Below are positions 9,977-18,736 of a DNA stretch of 64,000 nucleotides, in pieces. Made by a program: the position numbers and the translations under genes. The notes under the pieces are model-generated. The model had not been told where the DNA came from and did not search any database. It saw nothing but the letters and a program-made list of their open reading frames with translations. The DNA comes from an uncultured Eubacteriales bacterium (lineage in GTDB: Bacteria > Bacillota > Clostridia > Oscillospirales > CAG-272), in contig CAKXXW010000005.1 in the NCBI GenBank assembly GCA_934378145.1, positions 27,444 to 91,443 of the forward strand. The letters are read 5' to 3'. How positions within the stretch are numbered: the first letter of the stretch is position 1; every line of letters starts with the position of its first letter.

Positions 9977-11291
9977 AGCTCTTAAGGCGCGCCTCCTCGA
10001 TCTCAGTCGCCCGATAGCAGGCAACATAGTGTGTATCCGAGAGCTTCACAAGCTCGGGGTACTGTTTATCGCATTTTTTGTTGCAGAACTGGCATCTGTC
10101 CCTGAAATAGCAGGTATCGGGAAGGTCGATAGGGTTCGGGACCTTTCCCGGGATGCTGTACAGCCAGTCCACATCCTTGTTTACGACCGGCTTTGACCTC
10201 TGAAGTCCTATCGTATAGGGGTGGCAGGGATGGTCGAATATGTCAAATACCGTTCCCTGCTCTATTATCCGTCCGGCGTACATGATGACAACATAGTCCG
10301 CCATGCCGGCGATAACTCCGAGGTCGTGCGTTATAAGCATTATCGAGCCGTTGATCCTGTCCTTCAGCTTTTTGAGAAGGTCGAGGATCTGCGCCTGTAT
10401 CGTAACATCGAGCGCCGTCGTAGGCTCATCCGCGATTATCAGCTTCGGATTGCAGGCGACAGCCATAGCGATCATGACTCTCTGTCTCATACCTCCCGAA
10501 AGCTCGTGAGGATACTTTTTGTAGACAGCCTCGGGCATCGCGATACCGACCTCATTCAGCATCTCGATGCTGCGCTTCTTCGCGCTCTCGCGGGTCGCGC
10601 CGGGATTGTTTATAAGGATGACCTCATCGAGCTGGTATCCGATTGTGAAGACCGGATTAAGGCTCGTCATAGGTTCCTGGAAGATCATGGAGATCTCTCT
10701 GCCGCGGATCTTTCTCATGTCGGCAATAGGCATCTTCGCTATGTCGAAGACCTTTTCTTCGGTCTTGAACATCGGGAGTCCATCGCCGCCGATCTTCTGA
10801 ACAGGCACTTCCTTCGTATTTCCGTGCTTGTCGGTGACCGTCTCGGTGACGACCTTTTCCTTGCCGTCCTCGCCGATCTCGGTCTCGTAGACCGGAATGG
10901 GCTTGCCCGATTTGTCAAGCACGATATCAGAGGTGCGGAATCTTATCGAGCCCTCGACGATCTGCCCCTGCGGCGCCTGGACGAGCTGCATGACGGACAG
11001 CGAAGTCACGCTCTTGCCGCAGCCCGATTCGCCGACAACGCCGACGATCTTGCCCTGCGGGACATTGAAGGACACGCCGTTTACCGATTTTACCGTTCCG
11101 GCGTCGGTGAAGAAGTAGGTATGAAGGTCTTCTATCTCAAGGATATTTGCGGGATCCTTCATCTCGGTCGTATATTCCGACACAGGGACCTTGCGGTGCT
11201 TTTTCTTTTCAAATAATTTGGTCTGTCTTCTGTTTTCCTTTGCGATCTTACGAAGGTCGGAAGAAGACAGGTAGTGTTTATTGTCAGCCAT
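9966..11291 (-). CDS. oppD: Oligopeptide ABC transporter ATP-binding protein (OppD type) with long insert
   Basis: 441 residues, longer than the usual 320-360. Walker A is GESGCGKS (87-94), the Q-loop Gln is near 205, signature is LSGGMRQR, Walker B LIIADEP, with the Opp C-terminal domain carrying C-x5-C-x2-C-x3-C. The extra length is an approximately 45-residue basic N-terminal arm and a charged insert at about residues 120-180 between the Walker A helix and the Q-loop, rich in E, K, D and V. The ATG at 11291 has AGGAGG upstream and lies 12 nt after oppC. It partners OppF in powering peptide import. The insert is described separately as a finding. Dipeptide (Dpp) rather than oligopeptide specificity cannot be excluded. 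Confidence 0.92.
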   Translation of the reverse strand: MADNKHYLSSSDLRKIAKENRRQTKLFEKKKHRKVPVSEYTTEMKDPANILEIEDLHTYFFTDAGTVKSVNGVSFNVPQGKIVGVVGESGCGKSVTSLSVMQLVQAPQGQIVEGSIRFRTSDIVLDKSGKPIPVYETEIGEDGKEKVVTETVTDKHGNTKEVPVQKIGGDGLPMFKTEEKVFDIAKMPIADMRKIRGREISMIFQEPMTSLNPVFTIGYQLDEVILINNPGATRESAKKRSIEMLNEVGIAMPEAVYKKYPHELSGGMRQRVMIAMAVACNPKLIIADEPTTALDVTIQAQILDLLKKLKDRINGSIMLITHDLGVIAGMADYVVIMYAGRIIEQGTVFDIFDHPCHPYTIGLQRSKPVVNKDVDWLYSIPGKVPNPIDLPDTCYFRDRCQFCNKKCDKQYPELVKLSDTHYVACYRATEIEEARLKSYEK

Positions 11292-11303
11292 TTTCCGTCC
11301 TCC

Positions 11304-12422
11304 TCAGCGTTTCATCTTCGGGTCGAGCGCATCACGCAGACCGTCGCCGATAAAGTTGAATGCCAGAACCGCGAGAACTATGCAGATGCCGCTCGGCACC
11401 CAGATGTTCGGGTAGTAGCTAAGAATATCGGTCTTCTTTGCAAGGTTTATGATATTACCCCACGAAGCCTTCGGATACGGAACACCGAGGTCGAGGTATC
11501 CGAGCGTTGCCTCGTAAAGGATCATGCTTCCGAGTGAGAGAGTCATCGAAACTATGAGCTGCGGCAGTACATTCGGGACAAGATGCTTGAAGATCTTATG
11601 CCAGGTCGGAAGTCCGAGCGACTCCGCCGCGGTCATATATTCCTGCTCACGCAGGTAGAGGATCTGACCTCTGACGAGTCTTGCACCGCCGGTCCACGAA
11701 ATGAGCGTCAGCACGCCCATAAGTATGTAGATATTGTAGGTCTTGTCTATAAACACCGCCTGCCCCTTTGAGTTGTAGGCATTGAGGATAGCTCCGATTA
11801 TAAGGAGGATCGGCAGTGTCGGGATACAGTTGATTATATCGACGATACGCATGATGAGCATATCGACCCATTTACCGAAGAAGCCGGCAAGTCCGCCGAG
11901 GATAACTCCGAGCAGGGTATTTACAAGCACCGTCAGTACCGACAGAGAAAGTGAGATCCTTCCTCCGTACATAAGGCGCGCGAGAACATCCATACCCTTG
12001 TCATCCGTTCCGAGTACATGGTATCTCGTATTGCCCTCGGCATCGGTCGAAGACGAAAAGCAGGGAGCGAATATATTCTGCTGCCGCTGATATTCGGAAA
12101 CATAATACACCACATATGTCTCGCCGTCGGCGCCTACGAATTCTTTTTTCATCGGCGTATAGACAACGGCTCCGGGGTTGTTATCGACCTCATCCTCGCC
12201 CCAGCCGACAAATACCGGTCCGAGGAAGCAGAAGAGGAGAAGCCCTATCATCACGCAGAGTCCGACGACGCTGAGCTTTGACCTGAAGAACCGCTTAAGC
12301 ACGAGCCGCGTCGGAGAGATTATCTTTACATTGTCGGAAAGACTCTCGGCTTCGCTTTCTTCATTGAAGTCCGGGGGAAGGACTTCTTCGTTCAATCCGT
12401 TTATTCCGTTAAGATCATCCAT
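11304..12422 (-). CDS. oppC: Oligopeptide ABC transporter permease (OppC type)
   Basis: 372 residues. A roughly 55-residue acidic cytoplasmic N-terminus precedes the first helix (about 60-75). An extracytoplasmic loop of about 80 residues follows. The binding-protein-dependent permease core has helices from about residue 155 on and carries the EAA-type cytoplasmic loop (EYMTAAESLGLPTWHKIFKHLVPNV region) that docks to the ATPases. The extended first outer loop is typical of OppC/DppC proteins. It starts 22 nt after oppB, with AAGGAAGG upstream of the ATG. It forms the membrane channel with OppB. Confidence 0.92.
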   Translation of the reverse strand: MDDLNGINGLNEEVLPPDFNEESEAESLSDNVKIISPTRLVLKRFFRSKLSVVGLCVMIGLLLFCFLGPVFVGWGEDEVDNNPGAVVYTPMKKEFVGADGETYVVYYVSEYQRQQNIFAPCFSSSTDAEGNTRYHVLGTDDKGMDVLARLMYGGRISLSLSVLTVLVNTLLGVILGGLAGFFGKWVDMLIMRIVDIINCIPTLPILLIIGAILNAYNSKGQAVFIDKTYNIYILMGVLTLISWTGGARLVRGQILYLREQEYMTAAESLGLPTWHKIFKHLVPNVLPQLIVSMTLSLGSMILYEATLGYLDLGVPYPKASWGNIINLAKKTDILSYYPNIWVPSGICIVLAVLAFNFIGDGLRDALDPKMKR

Positions 12423-12444
12423 TGAAACAGATCCTTCCTTTCCC

Positions 12445-13437
12445 TTACTTTGTGAGTTTGACGCGCGGGTCGACTATCGTGTAGGCTATATCGGTAAAGA
12501 ATGTACCTATTACCGTGAGTATCGCGAGGAACATATTGTAACCCATGATGAAGGGGATGTCGCCCGCCTTGAGCGCCTGATACGCCATCTGACCGATACC
12601 GGGCAGGGCGAAGATCTCCTCGGTTATCATAGCACCCGAGAAAAGGCTCGGCAGTATTCCCGCCATCGTCGTTACGAGAGGTATCATCGTATTGCGGAAA
12701 ACATGCTTGTATATTACAGTGCGCTCGGAAAGTCCCTTTGCGCGCGCGGTGCGTATGTAGTCGGAATTGAGGACCTCCAGCGTGTTGGTCCTCGTATACC
12801 TCATCATTCCTCCGATAGAGAGGATGACGAGCGTCACCATGGGAAGCACACAGTGCCATGCAACATCCATCGCTCTGGCAAAGCCCGTGAGGTCGCTTGT
12901 GGCGCTGACAAGTCCGCCCTGCGGAAACCAGCCGAGGTCAACATAGAATATCTTTATCAGGAGCGAGCCGAGGAAGAAAGACGGAAGCGATATACCCATC
13001 ATGGCAAACACGGTCACGGCGTAGTCGGAAACTCCGTACTGATGCGTAGCCGAAATGACGCCGAGCGGTATCGCTATTATGAATTCGAGTATCAGGGCGA
13101 CGAACGATATGGCAAAGGATATCCACATATAGGTCGATATGACCTCCGCCACCGGTGCGTTGTACTTGAATGACATTCCGAGATCCCCGCGGAGCGCGTT
13201 CCCGAGCCATTTGAAGTAGCCCTTGACTATTCCGAGGAATGAGTTGTCATCAAGTCCGTACTGCTCCTTCATAGCCAATATGTCTTCTTCGCTGACCGTT
13301 CCCTGCTCAAGCTGGGACTGGAATTTCTGATCGACATAGTCGTTCGGCAGCAACCGTATCAGACCGTACATCAGAAATGATACCATAAAGAGTATCAGTA
13401 TAGAAATTAACAGTCGTTTGATTATGTACTGTGCCAT
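12445..13437 (-). CDS. oppB: Oligopeptide ABC transporter permease (OppB type)
   Basis: 330 residues with the classic OppB start (MAQYIIKRLL followed by a long hydrophobic helix), about six predicted helices and the EAA-type loop near SDYIRTARAKGLSERTVIYKH. Length matches the family. The ATG at 13437 has GGGAGA a few nt upstream. It is separated from the binding-protein gene by 167 bp that contain a terminator-like hairpin, which probably lowers permease expression relative to the binding protein. It forms the transmembrane channel with OppC. Confidence 0.93.
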   Translation of the reverse strand: MAQYIIKRLLISILILFMVSFLMYGLIRLLPNDYVDQKFQSQLEQGTVSEEDILAMKEQYGLDDNSFLGIVKGYFKWLGNALRGDLGMSFKYNAPVAEVISTYMWISFAISFVALILEFIIAIPLGVISATHQYGVSDYAVTVFAMMGISLPSFFLGSLLIKIFYVDLGWFPQGGLVSATSDLTGFARAMDVAWHCVLPMVTLVILSIGGMMRYTRTNTLEVLNSDYIRTARAKGLSERTVIYKHVFRNTMIPLVTTMAGILPSLFSGAMITEEIFALPGIGQMAYQALKAGDIPFIMGYNMFLAILTVIGTFFTDIAYTIVDPRVKLTK

Positions 13438-13550
13438 TTTGATCTCCCATACCGCGCGGCGGCGGCTCTGTTGATTTTGGAATCGCGCCCCTCAGGGGCA
13501 GGTCTTGCTCTCAGGCTGTCTCTGCGGGATACGATCCCGGAGTCCGATTG

Positions 13551-13590
13551 AAAAAGCAAAGGGAGACCGCCGCTCCGGGCGGCGTTCTCC
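13551..13590 (-). terminator. Terminator-like hairpin between binding protein and permease genes
   Basis: On the minus strand GGAGA-A-CGCCGC, loop CCGGA, GCGGCG-G-TCTCC is followed by CTTTGCTTTTTC. The stem has 11 pairs and one mismatch. It lies just after the stop of the solute-binding protein gene and before oppB, so partial read-through is the likely design. Confidence 0.7.
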
Positions 13591-13604
13591 TTTCGCTTGG
13601 GATG

Positions 13605-16184
13605 TCACTTCTTCGTCTCTTTGAGACTGACTTCCCAGATCTTTGAAAGCGGGGACTGATATGCCGTTGCTTCGCAAAGCGTGTCGGAGTCGATTACTGC
13701 CGAATTCCAGATGAAGAGGTTCTTTCTCTGGTAGGTGGCAAGCTCGACAGCCATGCTCATGACGAGGTCGAGCGCCTCGGAATATTTCTCCTTGCGGTAT
13801 TCCTGATCCACCGTCGAACGGGCATCCTCGATAAGGTATGCCAGATCGTCGAGCATCTTCTTCTCTTCCGCGGTTCCCTCTTCCTCGATGTACGGGAAGC
13901 CCCAGTTCTTTATCGAGGTAGCGCTGGATTTCTTGTGATATACCTGATACATATCGGGGTCGATGGTCGACGACCACGCGGCAGCCCAGACCTGAAGTCC
14001 GCCGGATGCGAGCTTCGAGAGAGCGTAGGCGTCCTTTGTGACGGTCACATCAAAGCCGATATCGTTGAGAAGGTTCGCAGCCTTCTGCATCGTCTGATAT
14101 GCGGGGTGGTCGTTGGAATCTCCGGCGATCGTGAAGGTGTAGGTCAGCGTCTCGCCATTGGCGTTCTTGAGCTTGCCTGACGCGGTATCGAGATTGTATC
14201 CCGCCTTCTTTGCAGCGGCAAACGCCGATTCCTTCGCAAGCTCTTCGTTGAACTTGCCTACCTTGATAAGGTTTCCTTGGCTGTCGTATTCGCAGCCGTC
14301 GTAGGACTTGTCGCCGTAGTAAGGCATGCAGCCCTTCGGATAAGCCCACGAATTTTCCGACATCGAGCGATAGAGGATGCTTGCGAATTCGCTTCCGCCG
14401 TAGTAGTCAAGGCAGAGTCCTATATCCATGCAGTACATGATAGCGCGACGGATGTTTATATCCTTGATCTTGCCTGCGTTGATACCGATATAACCGTATC
14501 CGAGGTTGTTTGCAAGGTCGTAATCGGTGTTGGCGGCGTTTTTCAGCTTATTGATATTCGTGCTGGTAGCCTGCGGCTCGGAGTAGTAGACCTCCGGTAC
14601 CGCGCCGGTAACAGCGTCGAACATCTGGTCGGTCGAAATGACCTTGTAACGGACTTTCTTTATCTTCGCATTCTTCGACTTATCGGAGCCGAAAACGGTG
14701 TAGAAGTTGTTGTTTCTCTCGTAGTAAACTACATTGTTTGCAAAGAACTCGTTCTTTGAGGGGATAGCCGACTCGGCTTCGCAGGAAGTGTTGGCGTTGG
14801 ATGCCTTGTAAGGACCTGCACCGACCGGCACCTGCTTTGTCTGGAGCTGGTTGAAGAATTTGTCATCGGAGAACTTGACACCGAAGTTATTGTTCTCGAC
14901 AGAGAACGCATTGATCTGCTCTTCGGTCGAATAGTAGCTCATCGGAGCGACCGTGAAGGAGAAGTTGTAGATAGCCTTCGGGTCGACGCCGTCGACGATT
15001 ATCTTAAGAACATCGCACTCTTCGCCGAGGTCAACGACCTTGCCGTCCTCGCCCGGGATCTGGCTCGCTCTGTAAGTGGTGATACCGGTGATGTTCGGAA
15101 CGCCCTTTTTCGCGGGATCGCTGAAGTATTCCGAGATAGCGACACTCTTGAAGTGTTCCTTGAGCTTCGAGGCGGTAGCCCAGCCGCCGGCAACGACTGC
15201 CTTGAGCTTGGTCTTGTAAGCCGAAAGGGTGGAAACTTCCATGTTTGCCTTATAGACGGTCTCGATCATAGCCTCTTTCGAATGATCGACATCGGCCTTA
15301 TCGTAGCCGAAGTAATCGGTCGTGTACTTGATCTCCTTTGTATCGGGGTCCTTCTCGGACTTAACGGTGATAAGACCCTCGTTGTAGAGGAAGAGCTGCC
15401 ACGCCTCGGTAAAGCCGTACTTGGCGTAGGAATCGAGAGAAGTCGAAGCAGCGCTCGCCCAGTCGGTCTCAAGCTCGCTGCGGAAGAATTCCTCAGCCTT
15501 CGAGATGACCGCCTGCATTCTCTCGGTTATATCCTCTCTCTTGGAGCTGTCGTCGTTACACCAGTCAACGATCTCGCTGATGCGGGCGGCAGCCTCATTG
15601 TTGAAATACTGATCCATCTGCTTCTGCTGGTTCTCATCGGCAGACTGTGCGCGGTAGGCGTTGAGTCCGCGGATATTGACCGAATAAAGAGTCGAAGAAC
15701 CGGTGTAGATAGGATCGAGCAGGACATAAAGGTTAAAAAGAACATCCTTTATGGTAAGATCCGAACCGTTCGAGTACTTGATGCCGTTCTTTATAGCAAA
15801 GTTGTACTCGGTGTAGTAATTGTCATAGCTTCCGGTCCTCTCGTAATCGGCAAGAGAGCCTTTGGTGAAGTAGGTGTAGGCAAGCACGACGCTGTCGGTA
15901 TCCTTACCGCAGCTGAGGTTGCCGTCTTTGTCGGTGGTGAGCATACCGATCTGGGTCAGACCGATGACGCTTCCGTCGGCACCGCTGGTGTAATAGAACG
16001 GATTGAAGACGCCGTCAAGCGCTTCGCTCGCAAGTGCCAGAGGGGTATCCTCATTCGAGATGGTACCCTTGTTGTTGTCGGGGTTATCGGGACCGTCGCC
16101 GTTGCAGCTGCACGCCGCCAGCATGGGCAGAAGTGTGCAGATCAGAAGCAGAAGGCTCAGCCCTGTCAAAAATTTCTTTTTCAT
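13605..16184 (-). CDS. Peptide-binding lipoprotein of the ABC transporter (SBP family 5), oversized
   Basis: 859 residues, against about 540-600 for typical OppA/DppA. Lipoprotein signal with lipobox LAAC (Cys25). The C-terminal half shows family-5 features: IRRAIMYCMDI, ANLLNDIGFDVTVTKDAYA, and the late region with WAAAWSSTIDPDMYQVYHK. The N-terminal third contains long Lys/Glu-rich inserts (about residues 190-330) absent from standard members. The ATG at 16184 has GGGAG upstream. It should capture peptides outside the cell and deliver them to OppBC. It lies second in the operon, ahead of an internal terminator, consistent with higher expression than the permease. The specific ligand is unknown, and a nickel- or sugar-binding role is possible in this family but less likely next to a protease. 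Confidence 0.88.
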   Translation of the reverse strand: MKKKFLTGLSLLLLICTLLPMLAACSCNGDGPDNPDNNKGTISNEDTPLALASEALDGVFNPFYYTSGADGSVIGLTQIGMLTTDKDGNLSCGKDTDSVVLAYTYFTKGSLADYERTGSYDNYYTEYNFAIKNGIKYSNGSDLTIKDVLFNLYVLLDPIYTGSSTLYSVNIRGLNAYRAQSADENQQKQMDQYFNNEAAARISEIVDWCNDDSSKREDITERMQAVISKAEEFFRSELETDWASAASTSLDSYAKYGFTEAWQLFLYNEGLITVKSEKDPDTKEIKYTTDYFGYDKADVDHSKEAMIETVYKANMEVSTLSAYKTKLKAVVAGGWATASKLKEHFKSVAISEYFSDPAKKGVPNITGITTYRASQIPGEDGKVVDLGEECDVLKIIVDGVDPKAIYNFSFTVAPMSYYSTEEQINAFSVENNNFGVKFSDDKFFNQLQTKQVPVGAGPYKASNANTSCEAESAIPSKNEFFANNVVYYERNNNFYTVFGSDKSKNAKIKKVRYKVISTDQMFDAVTGAVPEVYYSEPQATSTNINKLKNAANTDYDLANNLGYGYIGINAGKIKDINIRRAIMYCMDIGLCLDYYGGSEFASILYRSMSENSWAYPKGCMPYYGDKSYDGCEYDSQGNLIKVGKFNEELAKESAFAAAKKAGYNLDTASGKLKNANGETLTYTFTIAGDSNDHPAYQTMQKAANLLNDIGFDVTVTKDAYALSKLASGGLQVWAAAWSSTIDPDMYQVYHKKSSATSIKNWGFPYIEEEGTAEEKKMLDDLAYLIEDARSTVDQEYRKEKYSEALDLVMSMAVELATYQRKNLFIWNSAVIDSDTLCEATAYQSPLSKIWEVSLKETKK

Positions 16185-16215
16185 CGTTTTTCTCCCTTTT
16201 TATATACTCAATTTA

Positions 16216-17343
16216 TTATTTACTCGTGTTGATCTTCTCGGAAGTCACATTGACGGTGACCTTCTTTTCCGATTCATCGGATGCTTCTCCGAAGGCACCG
16301 GTGAGTTCGGCGTTCATGACGGTATCCGCATCGGTCCTGCCGGCGCAGTCTATCGTGACCTTTCCGCCGAGGGTCACGCCCTCGAGCTTCACGGTATCAT
16401 CGCACTTGCCCGCAAGAGCGCCTATGTAAAGCACCTTGCTGTTCTGCAGGTTGTCGAGAACGATCGTGAGCTGCAGATTCTCGAATGTGACATCGCGGAT
16501 CTCCGCGTTGCCGGCAAGGCGTCCGAAGAGTCCGTAATACTCACCGTTCTTTGTCTGACGCTGAGTGACCTTGAGATTGCTGATCTTATATCCGTTGCCG
16601 ATTATCTGACCCGAGAAGTTTTCGGGGAATGTCACCTCGTCGACACCGCTCATATCAATGTCGTTCAGCAGGTAGTAGCTTCCGCCGGCACTGACCGTGG
16701 TGAAGTCGGAAGGCTTCGATACAAGCTCGTAATCTCCCTCGATGAATTTCGCATACACCGTCTCGTCGGGGTTGTCTTCACTCAGACCGTGCTTATAGGG
16801 GAAAGTGACGGGGTTCTTGTATTCGCTGTCGGTATAGTATCCGACAAGGGTGTGTCCGTTCCATTTCGGCGTGGAGAATCTCGCGACGGTACCGGTACCG
16901 TCGGGGACCTTTACCTCCATAAAGCTTTCGTTATTGTCGCCGTAAAGGATCTTTACCGTGTAGTTCTTAGCCCAACGGCAGTAGATCGTGATGTCTCCGG
17001 TGACCTTGTCGCTGTCAAAGTTCCAGACGCGCTCGGTCTCGCTTCCGTCGGCGGCTTTTTCCTTCACATAGTATTCCTTGACATGATAGCCGCTGAGTAT
17101 CGGTTCGTCGGTCCCCGTCTTGTCGGTGCCGGGCCTGAATATAAGCGAACCTTCACGCGTGTAATAGAGCTGCGTTCCGTTCCCCTTTGAAAGTCCGCCG
17201 CAGAAATCTATCGTGACCTTGCAGGTATAGCCGTTGTTGACGAGATCGGCAAGTTCATCCTTCGTCCCGCACGCGGCAAGCAGGCAGGCGATGCAGAGTA
17301 TGAGTGCCGCCGTGCAGACCGCTCTTATTGATCTTCTTTTCAT
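16216..17343 (-). CDS. Small InlB-repeat lipoprotein, first gene of the Opp/protease operon
   Basis: 375 residues. Lipoprotein signal with lipobox LLAAC (Cys25). Two InlB-like segments (about 35-125 and 130-205; the second has GHTLVGYYTD and ends TVYAKF), then a segment at about 215-320 resembling GLUG-type repeats (SYYLLNDIDMSG, then IIGNGYKISNL and GLFGRLAG). The ATG at 17343 has AAAGGAG upstream and lies 45-50 nt after a predicted promoter, so this is the first gene of the operon; the binding-protein gene follows 31 nt downstream. No enzymatic domain is visible. It is probably a surface-exposed adhesin or a structural partner of the transporter. Confidence 0.82.
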   Translation of the reverse strand: MKRRSIRAVCTAALILCIACLLAACGTKDELADLVNNGYTCKVTIDFCGGLSKGNGTQLYYTREGSLIFRPGTDKTGTDEPILSGYHVKEYYVKEKAADGSETERVWNFDSDKVTGDITIYCRWAKNYTVKILYGDNNESFMEVKVPDGTGTVARFSTPKWNGHTLVGYYTDSEYKNPVTFPYKHGLSEDNPDETVYAKFIEGDYELVSKPSDFTTVSAGGSYYLLNDIDMSGVDEVTFPENFSGQIIGNGYKISNLKVTQRQTKNGEYYGLFGRLAGNAEIRDVTFENLQLTIVLDNLQNSKVLYIGALAGKCDDTVKLEGVTLGGKVTIDCAGRTDADTVMNAELTGAFGEASDESEKKVTVNVTSEKINTSK

Positions 17344-17394
17344 CTTATGAACTCCTTTGGGGCAAATTTGCCATCGGGTAAAAAACCGAATGAT

Positions 17395-17423
17395 ATTATA
17401 CTACACTTCGGTAGCGTTGTAAA
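17395..17423 (-). promoter_or_regulatory. Sigma-A promoter of the Opp/protease operon
   Basis: Minus-strand TTTACA (17418-17423), 17 nt spacer, TATAAT (17395-17400). Just upstream (17430-17460 in plus coordinates) is a very AT-rich stretch resembling an UP element. The predicted start near 17388 gives a leader of about 45 nt before the ATG at 17343. Confidence 0.8.
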
Positions 17424-17699
17424 GCAGGTAATTATAAATTTTTTATATTATAATATATCTTCCGCAATTTGCGTGTCCGCGTGCGATGAGCGGGTACTTT
17501 TTTTGTCAAATATACACAGTAGCCGGCGTGTCGGGCAGACAGTTTTTTTCTCGATTCCCTACAATAATATATAAGCGGCTTTGATTCGCCGATTTTCGCG
17601 CAGGTGTTTACCGCATTTTGAAACGCGATTTGCAATTCTTGCAAAATTCGTTTCCCGTTCCGATTTTTAAGGCATCGGGACGCATTTTTACAATAATGT

Positions 17700-17728
17700 A
17701 TGATACCACACGATCGCCGTTTTGTCAA
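17700..17728 (-). promoter_or_regulatory. Possible second, distal promoter
   Basis: Minus-strand TTGACA (17723-17728), 17 nt spacer, TATCAT (17700-17705). If active, it would give a leader of about 350 nt upstream of the first lipoprotein gene. No convincing small gene with a ribosome site is seen in that leader. Confidence 0.5.
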
Positions 17729-18513
17729 TGCTTATATACTATTTTTACGCCCGACGAGCGCTTTTTTGTGTAAACTTTTTTCATCGAACACGAATATATA
17801 CACATTATATGCGATAATATGCGCATATTTGCTTTTGCTTTTCCGGCAAAGTGAAAAAAGCGGAAATATGCCGAAGCGCGCAATATTCGCCGCAACCGGC
17901 AAAGAAAGACTTATATGCACGCGATCAGCAATACCCGGCGCGCGGTTTTCAGACTTTTTTCGTTTTCAAAGGGCTACGCTCCTCGTGCTTTTGCGTTTTC
18001 CCGGGCTTTTCCGAAAGTGTCGCGTTTTCGCATTTTCCAGTCGTCGGCTGCCGTCCGGCATCGCCGTGCAGGCTTATATATAATAATGTAGAAAATGTGC
18101 ATCACCGCGTCATTCCGACTCCCGAAAATCCCGATATCCGGCACCCATATCCTCATTCCCGAATGGCCCTGAAAATTATCAAGGTCGTCTCCCTTCCTAC
18201 GGCCCGCAACGATTTTTGCGGCATTTCGCACGATGAATAAATATTCACCGCATTCTCTTCCCCGTGAAAATTGCAGCAACCGAGAAGCCCTCGACCGGGG
18301 TATTCGGGCAATAATTCCCGCCAAAAGCAAAGTTTTGCAAAATCGGCTTTTGCGTCTTGCAAAATACCGATCGCAACGCTCAGATCGCAAAACGGCATTG
18401 TAAGGCTCATCCGGCGTTTTGAAAACACGCCGTCAAAGCCCGCCGTAAGGCATTCGGATCCCGGCGCGGCGACCGCCTTTTCACCGGTTCACGCGCGTGA
18501 AAAAAATAAGGAA

Positions 18514-18544
18514 TTATCAATTTTAGTTATTAAACTAAAGATAA
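18514..18544. promoter_or_regulatory. AT-rich palindrome, candidate operator
   Basis: TTATC-aat-TTTAGTT-atta-AACTAAA-GATAA: a perfect 7-bp inner inverted repeat with a 4 nt centre (18522-18539) plus outer TTATC/GATAA arms. It lies about 130 nt upstream of the promoter of the giant LRR gene. The form resembles a dimeric regulator site, but no regulator can be named. Confidence 0.45.
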
Positions 18545-18673
18545 TGCGGCTCACGGCATACGGATTTTTTCCTTGCGGCGGCGCAATGTTCGTTAATACA
18601 GACAATCGCCCTGTCCGGCGACGGCGTCTTTTCGTAATCGTGCAAGAAAAAAATGAATTATTTCAAAAACATC

Positions 18674-18702
18674 TTGCATTTTGCGGAAGAGTCTGCTATA
18701 AT
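18674..18702 (+). promoter_or_regulatory. Promoter of the giant LRR lipoprotein gene
   Basis: TTGCAT (18674-18679), 17 nt, TATAAT (18697-18702), with TG at the extended -10 position (TGC before TATAAT). The predicted start is near 18709; AAGGAGG lies at 18723-18729, ahead of the ATG at 18737. Confidence 0.8.
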
Positions 18703-18736
18703 AGGAACATCATTTTTATTTTAAGGAGGAATCTAT

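Larger units (their letters stand above)
17344..18736. other. 1.4 kb divergent intergenic region
   Basis: No gene was accepted here. Short readings exist in several frames on both strands, but none has a Shine-Dalgarno sequence or recognisable product and they overlap one another. The region holds two minus-strand promoters (17395-17423, 17700-17728), one plus-strand promoter (18674-18702), AT-rich tracts, a 7-3-7 palindrome TTTGCAATTCTTGCAAA (17629-17645), the palindromes TTTTGCAAAA (18333-18342) and TTCACGCGCGTGAA (18488-18501), and an AT-rich inverted repeat at 18514-18544. Base use differs from the flanking genes. Confidence 0.7.
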
